From contig NC_134843.1 in NCBI RefSeq assembly GCF_965363235.1, positions 1,240,001 through 1,304,000 of the forward strand: a stretch of 64,000 nt of DNA, read 5' to 3'. How positions within the stretch are numbered: the first letter of the stretch is position 1; each line of letters begins with the position of its first letter. The notes under the pieces are model-generated. The model did not search any database. It was not told the DNA's origin and worked only from the letters and a program-made list of their open reading frames with translations. The translations under genes were made by a program, and so were the position numbers. Of this stretch, positions 12,501 to 23,034 are shown one piece after another. The stretch comes from Mytilus galloprovincialis. Its lineage: Eukaryota; Mollusca; Bivalvia; Mytilida; Mytilidae.

Positions 12501-15500
12501 TTACATAGATGATATATAGATACATATGTTGCCATGATGTTTTTTGTGAGGTTACCTGTAACTTTTCCATGATATCCGGTTTGATCTTTATTCGACTCTA
12601 TTACTTTGGCTGCATTTGAGAAATACTCGGAGTACTGCTTAAAGTTCTCACGCTTCCCTCCACTGTATGGTGGCTGCCATGTGCTTCCTACGTGAATAGA
12701 TTTTAAAAAATACAAATAAACGTTGTGTCTGATTTTGTACGAGCACTTTTATTTTATGTAAATTAGTACGCATTTAATGATTGATCGAATAAATTAAATT
12801 GAACAGATGCGCATAAAATTACATGGCACATCTGACGTCTGGTATCAGACAACGTAATGTATTCATAAATTGTTTGTATATTCATATTCATATATTAAAG
12901 ACAATAAATATGGCATCTTAAAAACGTTACAGTTATAAAATTTCATTTCTAACTGTTATTAGTTAAATTGTAGACCAAAATAAATAAGATTTCTGAGTCA
13001 TCTGTTTGAAATAAAAAAAAAATCCAGAAAAAACAACAACATAAGGATACTTGAATTACGGTTGTTCGCTCCTTTTGTATCTAAATTTTTGTCAGATATT
13101 TGGAATCCTCTTGTTTAATTCATGTATTGCCATTAAAACATATTCCTCGCTAACCCCTAGTTTTCTTTTCATAATTTTATTACATAAAGTTTTAAAAGCA
13201 ATATTTGAAAATGCTATAGAATTCTTGTTAGTTTAATATCATGTTTTGAAAGAAAAAAGGCGCCAAAATTTTCAAATACTTATATCTAGAAAACAAGCAC
13301 ACGAACACTTCGTTTATAACTGATTTTTTAGTTCCTTTATTTATATACTATCAATTTTTAACAGCCTTTTTAAAGAACAGAGTAGTCAACATCCTTAGTC
13401 ATTAACTGTTAAAGATTATGGCGATTAACTTATTGAATGCCTTTTTTTTAAAATAGCTTATCGTTTTTAGATGTTACGCTAGAAGGAAAAAATGCATTTT
13501 AAAACCAATTGTTGCATTGAGCTGATTCGGTAAATAATGAATATGTTGACGCCTGAGCGAAAACATTATCAATCAACATAATACCAAATGAAATAAAACA
13601 GCAACAAAATGGGAAATACTGTAGAACTGTATTATCTAGAAACAGTTGAATTAATCAAGGGATGTTTTAATACTAAAATAAGCAGACATTATCATATCAA
13701 AAAGTAAAATCCGTCCCAGAAAAAAAAAATTAAATTAAAGCTTTGCAAGACGTAAATTATTTGGACTAGACATTACCTGTTAACCTCAGGTTCCACCATG
13801 TGATTGATTTGTTTTTACCATTAGCACCACTTAAAGGGATGATATCAGGATGTGCAATCAATCTGCTAAACAAATCTGTAGTAGCACATTTAGACATTCC
13901 AATCTGGAGGAAATACGGAAGACAGGACAACTTGTCTGAATCATCGGGATACCAACAGGGATTTCTGTAACTCGGAGAATAACGAGGTGGTTTCTGCAAT
14001 TTATAACACTACATTTTATGCATTTTGATTATTTTAGTTGTATATATAAAAGAGAAGATGTGGTATGATTGCAAATGAGACAACTCTTCACAAGAGACCA
14101 AAGTGACACAGAACATAACAACTATAGGTCACAGTACGGCCTTCAATAATGAGCAAAGCCCATACCGCATAGTCAGCTATAAAAGGCCCTGAAATGACAA
14201 TGTGAAACAATTCAAACGATAAAACTAACGGCCTTATTTATGTACAAAAAACGAACGAAAAACAAATATGTAACACATAAACAAACGACAACCACTGAAT
14301 TACAGGCTCTGCTTTTTCATTGATGTACACTCTATCCCTAATATATATATATATAAATAAGAAGGTGTGGTATGCTTGCCAATGAAACCATTCTCAACCA
14401 TAAAGGTCGTGGTTAAAACGTAGATTTCAGATTGCGCAACATTGAAGAAGATGTTAACGAGCTAAAGTGGCGCTCAATGAAAACCAAGCTTATCTTTACT
14501 GGCATTTAATTTCACTCGGCAGAAAACACTGATGATATTACACTTAATTCAAAAACCCAAATGTCGTAAGACAAAATTAATATTAAAATCGTAGTTTACT
14601 TGATTAAAAACTATTTGTTTATCAATTCAACAAAATAGCAAAATAAAATTGAGAATGAAAACGCTATTAGAACTTAAAAATTAACACATAAACAGGGTCT
14701 GAATAAAATTTTCATTTTGTAATTCCTTTAAATCGCAAGACTAATGTAGACGGATTATTGCGTAAATGACATATCTTTCGAACAGTTGCAATGCATTATT
14801 AGTAAACGGTATTTACATTTAATAATGTAGAAAATCTCTTTTTAAAACAACATTGGAAAAACATGTTATGACCGTCTTAAGATTTAATTCCATATGAAAA
14901 CAACTTTTATTTGATTACATTGATTGTTTTCTATTGTTATTATGTCTTTTAAAAGATCATACATGATTTCCTAAGCTGTTATGCAATGACAAAGATTTGT
15001 TCAGTTTGACAGAATATCAAATTCAAAATAAAAAAAAATAATATTAGTGTAAAATATGCAAAACGCATCGTTCAAAAGCAGATTGGTTTATGAATAGTTT
15101 AATGGATCAAATCAAGTTCGGACTAAATTAATATGAATGACAGCAAGTGCTTACAACCCCTCCCCCGCCTAAAACAAACAAGAGGGAGAGGTTATTTAAT
15201 AAGATATTACACACGTGGGTTTTGCATTGTGTGGTAAATGTGCATTGTACATTACTCTGGATGTACATAATGTTCTCAACGTTAGTCTGGACGTACAAAG
15301 TGTACTTATACGTTAGTCTTAACGTACAAACTTTAAGTGTTTAAAAATTTTATTTGCTGAAAGAGACACAGGAAACAAGTTTAACCAATTAATAAAGTCT
15401 CCTTCTTTATATAAATTTACAATTACAAGTATACAGAGCCTACAAAGTTCAGTCGATATCTAAAGGTAATTGTTAAATGAAGCATAGTCTGAGAAAAAAA

Positions 15501-18500
15501 AAAGCATCAAACTAATAACAGAAACTTTCTAACATTGAACCAACGAATAAAACCTTTATTAAAACACATCTATGCTAGAAAAATACTCGGAGGGTTTGTG
15601 TACATTGGTTATTTAAATACTCACCATGAAACATTTATCTTCTGAATCAGTTGGAAAGATAAATACTTACCATGCATAATATATCTTCAGTTAGAAAGAT
15701 AAATACTCACCGTGCATAATATATCTTCAGTCGGAAAGATAAAAACTTACCATGCATAATATATCTTCAGTTGGAAAGATAAATACTCACCGTGTATAAT
15801 ATATCTTCAGTTGGAAAGATAAATACTCACCGTGCATAATATATCTTCAGTTGGAAAGATAAATACTCACCGTGCATAATATATCTTCAGTTGGAAAGAG
15901 AAAGATAAATACTCACCGTGCATAATATATCTTCAGTTGGAAAGATAAATACTCACCGTGCATAATATATCTTCAGTTGGAAAGATAAATACTCATCGTG
16001 CATAATATATCTTCAGTTGGAAAGATAAAAACTCATCGTGCATAATATATCTTCAGTTGGAAAGATAAATACTCACCGTGCATAATATATCTTCAGTTGG
16101 AAAGATAAATACTCACCGTGCATAATATATCTTCAGTTAGAAAGATAAATACTCACCGTGTATAATATATCTTCAGTTGGAAAGATAAATACTCACCGTG
16201 TATAATATATCTTCAGTTGGAAAGATAAATACTCATCGTGCATAATATATCTTCAGTTGGAAAGATAAAAACTCGTCGTGCATAATATATCTTCAGTTGG
16301 AAAGATAAATACTCACCGTACATAATATATCTTCAGTTGGAAAGATAAATACTCATCGTGCATAATATATCTTCAGTTGGAAAGATAAATACTCACCGTG
16401 CATAATATATCTTCAGTTGGAAAGATAAAAACTTACCATGCATAATATGTCTTCAGTTGGAAAGACTGGTTTTTTTTCCGGACATATAAGTGTAACCCCT
16501 GTGTCATTACTAATATGAACCTGTGTCTGGACAAAACGTTCTGTGTCTGGTTTGGAGTTTATCCATGTTATCCTGGGAAGACTGTTAAAGTTTAATATTT
16601 AGAGCAACAAATAGCAGAATACAGTTCTAACAAAATAAACATAATATAAATCTTTATTGTAAAATTACATCCATAAGGGTCAAGCAATACAAACAAACAA
16701 AATCAATAAATTTGTATTAAATTATACAATTAAATACAATGCAATGCAATACAATACAATATAATAGAACATATTTTAAAAGTTCAATTATAAATTTATG
16801 TAAAATCACAATCATAAGCTTGTCTGACATGGGTCTGACCCCTCAGTTTTAAGGAACATATATACATGAGCGCTTTTAAAATCTAAAGAACTTCATATAG
16901 TCAACATTTGCTATGGTTCGTGTTGCTCTGTTTTCAATGTTGGGTTTTGTGTACTATTGTTTGTGTAATGGTCTTTTTCTTTTTTGGCCATGGCGTTGTC
17001 AGTTTAATTTCCAATTATGATTTTAAATGTCTCTGGTTTCTTTCGCTTCTTATCTAATAAAACTAACGGTACGAGTTTTACTGCACCAATTAAATAGTTT
17101 TCATTTCAAACAAACTGATTTTTATACATGTCCTGTGTTCAATATAAAAAAGGCAGATTTTGTATGATTGACAATTAGAACTAGCCTACAAAGTTCAAAT
17201 GAAGTGGATGTAAAGCAATTATAGGCAAACATAAGACCTTCAACAATGAGAAAAACCCAAACCGTATGGTTAGCTTTAAAAGGCACCCGACATGAAATTA
17301 TGAAACAATTTAAACTAACGGCATAATTTACATCAAATTAGTTGACGAAAAACAATTATGATAAACATGAACAACAACCTCTGAACTACAGGCTCCTGTC
17401 TTAGGACAGGCACGTAAAGAATGTGTCAGTGTTTAATATGTCTGTGATTGCTCACCCCCCTAAAACTAAACTGGGACAGCGGTGTAACAGTACAACATAT
17501 ATATATAATATATATATATAATAAACTATATAAGTCAGGAATCTGATGTTCAGTAGTTGTCGTTTGTTAATGTGGTTTATAAGTGTTTCTGGTTTCTTGT
17601 TTTTTATATACTAGAAGATTAGACCGTTGTTTTTTTCGTTTGTATGGTTTTACACTAGTAATTTTGGAGCCCTTTATAGCTTGCTGTTCGGTATGAGCCA
17701 AGGCTCCGTGTTGAAGACCGTAAATTAATTTGACCTATACTGGTTTACTTTTATAAATTGTATCTTGGATGGAATTTTGTCTCATTGACACTCACATCAC
17801 ATCTTCTTATATCTATATTATAAATATCAGTTGAAAATGGCTTAACTCACCAGATAGATACAAATAGAAATACTTCTTACAAAACAAAAACAGACGTGGC
17901 AGGGTACTTATACATCCCCAAAACAAAAGGACACAAAGTACAGATCTGAGAGAATTCGCAGTAAGTGACTGCTAGTTTAATTCTATTTACAACTAATGAA
18001 TATAAAAACATGTATCTAAGACTTAACTCAATCAGCACACATCCATCATCCAGTGTACTTAGTGTTAAGACATCATTAACAGTCAGATAAAAACATGACT
18101 TTGTGAAATGCCAAACTTTGAGTATCAACAGATTGTAGTACTGTGAAAGTACATTTGTGTAATATTTAGAATGGTTTTGATTATAAATTGATAACAAAAT
18201 CAATATTCACACCAATAAAAGCAATATTCAAAGATTTAAGTACAGTGTTGAATAGGTAACCTTTTAGAATAGTAAAATTACTTAAAACCTTCACTATGAA
18301 TCCATGTTTCTACTCGGTCCTTCAAATATACATATATATATAATTTTAATTTAAATCAATTTTCTTTCTCTTATTTATATATATATATATATATATATAA
18401 ATGTTATTTCTTACCTTACGGTAGCTGGTACTGTCTCTACTCTGATCGGTAGTTCCCGGAAAACAAAAATAACCAATAGAAACAAAAATATTGTCAATCC

Positions 18501-18524
18501 ATAGATGATGTTCTTCTTCTGCAT
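9283..18524 (-). CDS. CHST15: Carbohydrate sulfotransferase 15-like (N-acetylgalactosamine 4-sulfate 6-O-sulfotransferase family)
   Basis: Eight coding exons: 18524-18415, 16581-16437, 13993-13777, 12687-12556, 11838-11682, 11090-10925, 10480-10333, 9524-9283. They sum to 1317 nt with consistent phases, giving 438 residues. It is a type II Golgi protein by family: short cytoplasmic tail MQKKN, one membrane anchor (about residues 6-22), lumenal stem, then the sulfotransferase fold. The 5'-phosphosulfate loop is KCATT at 120-124 (consensus KCGTT). The 3'-phosphate site is RDPIER followed by MYSSY, from Arg249 to Ser257. The family signature KPPRYSPSYRNPCWY opens exon 3. It should move sulfate from PAPS to GalNAc-4-sulfate in chondroitin-like chains; the exact acceptor in a mollusc is unknown. 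Human CHST15 is longer (about 560 aa), mostly in the stem. The intron after exon 2 carries the 40-bp minisatellite. No key residue appears lost. Confidence 0.88.
10333..10480 (-). CDS. CHST15: CHST15-like exon 7
   Basis: Acceptor gttttacag, donor gtgagt. YLYIKEWLDVFPREQFIFIK and EEYVTNKEEVLNRIFKFLGL match the conserved C-terminal sulfotransferase helices. Confidence 0.85.
10620..10760 (+). repeat. R4-like dispersed repeat
   Basis: Contains aacaactgtcatagtcttga and cttggtacag, matching aacaactgtcatgttgttcc... at 40225. Lies in a CHST15-like intron. Confidence 0.45.
10925..11090 (-). CDS. CHST15: CHST15-like exon 6
   Basis: Acceptor tttctttcag, donor gtaaga, phase 2 to 0. Begins MYSSYHFF, completing the 3'-phosphate site, then FHETMNFAIDKFMEC. 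Confidence 0.82.
11682..11838 (-). CDS. CHST15: CHST15-like exon 5: 3'-phosphate binding start
   Basis: Acceptor gtatttag, donor gtaagc, phase 1 to 2. GEGSPTYLWM matches the family's G(E/D)ASPTTLW block, and TKFIVTLRDPIE supplies Arg249. Confidence 0.85.
12556..12687 (-). CDS. CHST15: CHST15-like exon 4
   Basis: Acceptor cacgtag, donor gtaacc, phase 1 both ends, 132 nt. Contains KRENFKQYSEYFSNAAKVIE, the helical segment between the PAPS loop and the substrate region. Confidence 0.8.
13777..13993 (-). CDS. CHST15: CHST15-like exon 3: PAPS 5'-phosphosulfate binding site
   Basis: Acceptor attgcag, donor gtaatg. Residues 86-157 include KPPRYSPSYRNPCWY and LPYFLQIGMSKCATTDLF. The Gly of KCGTT is Ala here. 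Phase 0 in, phase 1 out. Confidence 0.85.
14045..14310 (+). repeat. R1 dispersed repeat in CHST15-like intron 2
   Basis: gatgtggtatgattgcaaat, then actataggtcacagtacggc, gcccataccgcatagtcagc and ctataaaaggccc. A well-preserved copy. Confidence 0.75.
15611..16466 (-). repeat. 40-bp minisatellite built from the exon 2 end and its splice donor
   Basis: About 20 tandem 40-bp units (plus-strand unit: gataaatactcaccgtgcat followed by aatatatcttcagttggaaa). On the gene strand each unit reads ccaactgaagatatattatg, then cacg|gtgagt: the last 27 or so bases of exon 2 plus a consensus 5' splice site. I count 20 units, 15 with an intact GT donor; five have GT changed (actcat or actcgt on plus). The rightmost unit is the exon's own end. 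One unit carries a 7-bp insertion near 15896. Confidence 0.9.
16437..16581 (-). CDS. CHST15: CHST15-like exon 2: stem region
   Basis: Acceptor tttaacag at 16582, donor gtaagt at 16436. Encodes 48 codons, from LPRITWINSKPDTERF to PTEDILCM (residues 38-85). The last 27 or so bases plus the donor are the founder-like unit of the adjacent minisatellite. The frame is open and joins exon 3 in phase 0. Confidence 0.72.
17145..17490 (+). repeat. R1 dispersed repeat, long copy
   Basis: Diverged plus copy running through caggctcctgtcttaggaca, the module shared with the Penelope-like tail. Confidence 0.6.
17540..17820 (-). repeat. R1 dispersed repeat
   Basis: Minus copy with gttgaagaccgta, gacctatactggtttac and acatcttcttatatctat. 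Its orientation is opposite to the copy at 17145. Confidence 0.6.
18415..18524 (-). CDS. CHST15: CHST15-like exon 1: start and signal anchor
   Basis: ATG at 18524, then MQKKNIIYGLTIFLFLLVIF, a cytoplasmic tail of lysines and a hydrophobic anchor. Ends with AG of a split serine codon before gtaag (phase 2). The phase fits exon 2. Confidence 0.7.
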
Positions 18525-19285
18525 CGCTACTTGTATTTCAAATATTCAAACTTGGTGTACGTTTTGATTTCTGTTGAGATCTTTTAAACAAAGCCGAAAA
18601 GTCAACATCGCTGTTAAAGAATTAGGCGGATTTTAAAAATCACACAAAAGGATAGTATGTTGCTTAAATCTAATAAAAATAAATAAACGTTGTTTATTAT
18701 GTATCTGTATTGTTGTGTACAATATTAATTCCAAATAATAACATTTAAACCAAAACTTAATGTCAACACTATTAAACAGGTTCGATCTTCGATAATAGTA
18801 AATGTGAATTATGTGTATATATGTATGGTACAGTAGTACTATCTGAGTATTCCACTTGAAAGTTGATACTAATTATTTAGCTTTGGTCCTCATAATAATC
18901 TGAAGATAAAATGGTGTTTTTAAATGTCGACGCTAAAACAGAGATACTTTAAACAGATTAAAATTATTTTACAGTTACATTAAGATGACCATTAAATCGA
19001 AGTCTCTCATTTATTGCGCGCTTAAAATAATTCTACACCTCCTGCGGCCATATACTGACCACCTTTATCAAATTGAAGATTGTGTAACACGAAGATTACT
19101 TACAATAACACATAGACCGTGTTCACAAAACTTACTTTTGGTACAAATGTGTATACTAAAACTCTGTTGCGCAAATCTAAAAAAAAACAAACAAAAAAAA
19201 AAACCCCTAAAGAATGATAAAGAGTGTAACAAAGCACAAAAGAGTTAAGGAAATCACAAAGACTTTATAAACACTTTATTTTTGT
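18525..19285. other. Upstream region of the CHST15-like gene
   Basis: AT-rich. No clear TATA box or further exon could be assigned; the gene's promoter probably lies here or upstream of an unseen 5' UTR exon. Confidence 0.35.
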
Positions 19286-19289
19286 CCAT

Positions 19290-19710
19290 CTGATGAGTTA
19301 AGCCTTTTCCAACTGATTGTTATAGTTCGTTCTTATGTTGTACTGTTATACCACTATCCCAGGTTAGTGGGAGGGTTGGGATCCCGCTAACATGTTTAAC
19401 CCCGCCACATTATTTATGTATGTGCCTGTCCCAAGTCAGGAGCCTGTAATTCAGTGGTTGTCGTCTGTTTATGTGTTACATATTTGTTTTTCGTTCATTT
19501 TTTTTCACATAAATAAGGCCGTTAGTTTTCTCGTTTGAATTATTTTACATTGTCTTATCGGGGCCTTTTATAGCTGACTATGCGGTATGGGCTTTGCTCA
19601 TTGTTGAAGGCCATACGGTGACCTATAGTTGTTAATGTCTGTGTCATTTTGGTCTTTTGTGGATAGTTGTCTCATTGGTAATCATACCACATCTTCTTTT
19701 TTATATTTAT
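19290..19710 (-). repeat. R1 dispersed repeat, near full length
   Basis: Runs from gagttaagccttttccaact through cccgctaacatgtttaaccc, gtgcctgtcccaagtcagga, gcggtatgggctttgctcat to ggtaatcataccacatcttc. The best full-length example in the window. Confidence 0.75.
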
Positions 19711-20323
19711 AAACACTATGGATCAAATAAATTGCATTTGACTTTTATATACATTGTATCTAGTGGATGCCATGCCTTAAAACTTTTCGAACTGTACAGG
19801 TTAGTCTGTTTAGTAGTTTTTGAAGTGTAAATAGACATTTTTGTCCATTATCTTATAATAAACTTCAAAGAAAGATTGTGACAAAGTGAGAAATATTATA
19901 AGAAAGTGATGGATGAAAATATCAGGTCGAACAACTGATGTTCTTAGACCATACTAACTGCCATTGGCGATTGCCAAATAAACGTATCACAAGATGTAAC
20001 GCAATGGATCTTATTATTAATTTAGAACAGAAAACAATAAACTTGTGGAAAAGATGTTATACAGCAAACATGGGGTGCAAAAATTTGTACACCATATCCG
20101 GATTTCGACAATTAATGTCTCTTCATTGATGTAAAGAATCCAACCGGTATTTGGAAAGCCATATAATATACCTCAATTTAGAAAAGACTCTTGGATTTTG
20201 AAAAGAAATACTTTAGTAGCATGGACGGATCATATAAACACGAAGGCAAATATAATATACAAGCCCAAACGATAAGAAAATAGATTCACACTCTGTACAA
20301 ATCTATTGGATAAGTTATGAAAT

Positions 20324-22335
20324 AAAATTGAGAATGGAAATGGGGAATGTGTCAAAGAGACAACAACCCGCCCAAATAAAAAACAACAGCAGAAAGTCAC
20401 CAACAGGTCTTCAATGTAGCGAGAAATTCCCGCACCCGGAGGCGTCCTTCAGCTGGCCCCTAAACAAATATATACTAGTCCAGTGATAATGAACGCCATA
20501 CTAATTTCCAAATTGTACACAAGAAACTAAAATTAAAATAATACAAGACTAACAAAGGCCAGAGGCTCCTGACTTGGGACAGGCGCAAAAATGCGGCGGG
20601 GTTAAACATGTTTGTGAGATCTCAACCCTCCCCCTATACCTCTAACCAATGTAGTAAAGTAAACGCATAACAATACGCACATTAAAATTCAGTTCAAGAG
20701 AAATCCGAGTCTGATGTCAGAAGATGTAACCAAAGAAAATAAACAAAATGACAATAATACATAAATAACAACAGACTACTAGCAGTTAACTGACATGCCA
20801 GCTCCAGACTTCAACTAAACTGACTGAAAGATTATGATTTCATCATATGAACATCAGGCACAATCCTTCCCGTTAGGGGTTTAGTATCATACCATCATAA
20901 CATATATGAGAAGAACATAACCCGTGTCATGCCAACAACTGTTTTTAGAATAAATGTGTTTAGTTCCGATACAAAGACCTTATCAATGACTCAATATTAA
21001 CGCCAAAATATGCAATCTTTAATGACTTGACAACAGTATCGTAATTATATCCCTTCTTAATAAGTCTATTCAAAGGTTTTGTAAGTTTCTGAGGTGAATA
21101 CTGACACCTTTGTGCTTTATAAAGAATATAACCATAAAAAATTGGATGTGAAATACCTGAACGTATTAAAAGTCTGCATGTTGAGCTATATTTACGAATA
21201 ATGTCTTTATACCGATGATAAAATTTAGTAAATGTTTTGACTAGTTTGTGATATCGAAAACCCTGGTGTAATAATTTTTCAGTAATACATAAATTTCTCT
21301 CGTTAAAATCTAAAGCATTGTTACATACACGAGCGAATCGCACAAGTTGAGATATATAAACACCGTAAGATGGTGACAAGGGAACGTCACCATCTAAAAA
21401 CGGATAATTAACGATAGGAAATGAAAAATCATCCCTTTTATCATAAATTTTAGTATTCAGCTTTCCATTAGTGATATAGATATCAAGATCGAGAAAAGGG
21501 CAGTGGTCATTGTTAGTATTAGCTTTATTTAAAGTAAGTTCAACAGGATAAATTTCATTAATATACATACTGAAGTCGTCATTATTGAGAGCCAAAATAT
21601 CATCCAAATATCTAAAAGTATTATTAAATTTGTTTATCAGATGTTGTTTCGATGGGTCTTTGCTTATTTTTGTCATAAATTGTAACTCATAACAATACAA
21701 AAACAGGTCCGCAATAAGTGGTGCACAGTTAGTCCCCATTGGAATTCCGATAATCTGACGATATACGGAATCCCCAAAGCGAACAAAAATGTTATCTAGT
21801 AAAAATTCAAGGGCATATATAGTATCAAAGCATGTCCAATTAACATAGTTTTTTTGCTTATTGCTACTAAAAAATGACCTAAAAGAGTTTGAACATATAT
21901 ATTCACATTCTGATTTTTTGAATGCCCATTTAATTAGGTGTGTGATTTTTTTCTTAATGAGAATGTGAGGCAATGTGGTATACAGGGTAGAAAAATCAAA
22001 ACTTTGAACAGATTCAAAATCACCAATATAAGCATGCAATTTATCAAGTACTTCCAACGAGTTCTTGACACTCCAAAAGTAATTTATTCCACTATTTTCG
22101 AAGGCCTTATTTGAACAATTTATTATCAGGTTTTTAATTGTACCAAGTGTGCTGGTAAGAAGAATAGACAATTTAGTAGTTGAACAATGGCTTGAAGACG
22201 AAATAAATCTATATTTGTAAGGGGTTTTGTGTAGCTTCGGAAGCCAATACATAGTTGGGACTTTCATTGTATTTGGCTCTGCTTGTAAAGCGGTGCCTAA
22301 AAGTTTATGTTTGTTACAGATTTCGTTTTCTGAAT
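20324..22335 (-). mobile_element. Penelope-like retroelement, 5'-truncated (copy B)
   Basis: The 3' end is at about 20324 (aaaattgagaatgg..., the same terminus as copy C at 34225). A 3' tail of about 635 bp is followed by an open RT frame. Similarity to copy C stops at about 22335 inside the coding region, so the 5' part is missing. Insertion is on the minus strand. Confidence 0.75.
20960..22267 (-). CDS. Reverse transcriptase of Penelope-like element (partial, open)
   Basis: 435 codons from an internal ATG. Coding similarity to copy C continues about 22 codons upstream of it, so this Met is not the element's true start. RT motifs: PTMYWLPKLHK (entry to the fingers), QSFDFSTLYTTLP (first catalytic Asp), GIPMGTNCAPLIADLFLY, and FRYLDDILAL (catalytic YLDD), then CPFLDLDIYI. 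The C-terminal part (LVRFARVCNN..., FTKFYHRYKDII) resembles the thumb. No GIY-YIG endonuclease follows before the stop, unlike canonical Penelope. The frame is uninterrupted, suggesting a fairly young copy. It might instead belong to a related endonuclease-lacking lineage. Confidence 0.75.
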   Translation of the reverse strand: MKVPTMYWLPKLHKTPYKYRFISSSSHCSTTKLSILLTSTLGTIKNLIINCSNKAFENSGINYFWSVKNSLEVLDKLHAYIGDFESVQSFDFSTLYTTLPHILIKKKITHLIKWAFKKSECEYICSNSFRSFFSSNKQKNYVNWTCFDTIYALEFLLDNIFVRFGDSVYRQIIGIPMGTNCAPLIADLFLYCYELQFMTKISKDPSKQHLINKFNNTFRYLDDILALNNDDFSMYINEIYPVELTLNKANTNNDHCPFLDLDIYITNGKLNTKIYDKRDDFSFPIVNYPFLDGDVPLSPSYGVYISQLVRFARVCNNALDFNERNLCITEKLLHQGFRYHKLVKTFTKFYHRYKDIIRKYSSTCRLLIRSGISHPIFYGYILYKAQRCQYSPQKLTKPLNRLIKKGYNYDTVVKSLKIAYFGVNIESLIRSLYRN

Positions 22336-22544
22336 ATTTAATACAATCATATATAATGTTGGTTATTTTCTTCCTTTATTTGGTTGTGGAATCATTATTG
22401 AATTTATTCTTTGAAGGAGAATGATAACTTATGAAAATAACTAATAAATTGATTTTAATACACATTTTAATAACGGGAAAACCAACTGTTTAATCTATAT
22501 AAAAATCGAGAAACACTTCTGAACCACTTATACCTGCATAATTT

Positions 22545-22790
22545 TTATCCAAAAATGGTTTCCCGTTTGAATGGTTTTAACTTGTAATTTGGGGGCTTTT
22601 ATAGCTAGGTGTGCGCCAAGGCTCCATGTTGAAGACCATAATTTGACCTATAATCATTGTGGTTTACTTTTATAAATTGTGACTTGGATGGAGAGTCTTC
22701 TCATTGAAACTCATACCACATCTTTTTATATCTATTTGACCAATAATGGTTTATTTTCATAAATTGTGACTTGGATGTGGTGTTGTCTCA
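22545..22790 (-). repeat. R1 dispersed repeat with a partial duplication
   Basis: ggttttaacttgtaatttgg, caaggctccatgttgaagac and ataccacatctttttatatc; the part 'gacc.ataatggttta..ttcataaattgtgacttggatg' occurs twice (22640 and 22738). Confidence 0.6.
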
Positions 22791-23034
22791 TTCGCACTTA
22801 AGCCAATTTATCTTAAAAATTTATTACATGTTTGGGTGTACCTGAGAAAGAGGGACTATTTATATATATGGATTATGTAGTTTATTATGACTGTTAAAAC
22901 TGTATGTATGCAAGACTATTGTTCTTTCTTTTTGTTTTTGCCTTATTTATGTTTTTTTTTTTACTCTTCTTCTTCTTCTTCTTTTTCTTTGGTGTATTTT
23001 CTTTAAAAACATCGTTAGTTACAATTCAAAGAAG

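Noticed and set aside
17877..18203. Minus open frame of 108 codons between CHST15-like exons 1 and 2
   Set aside because: No homology to the family and not needed to join exons, whose phases fit without it.
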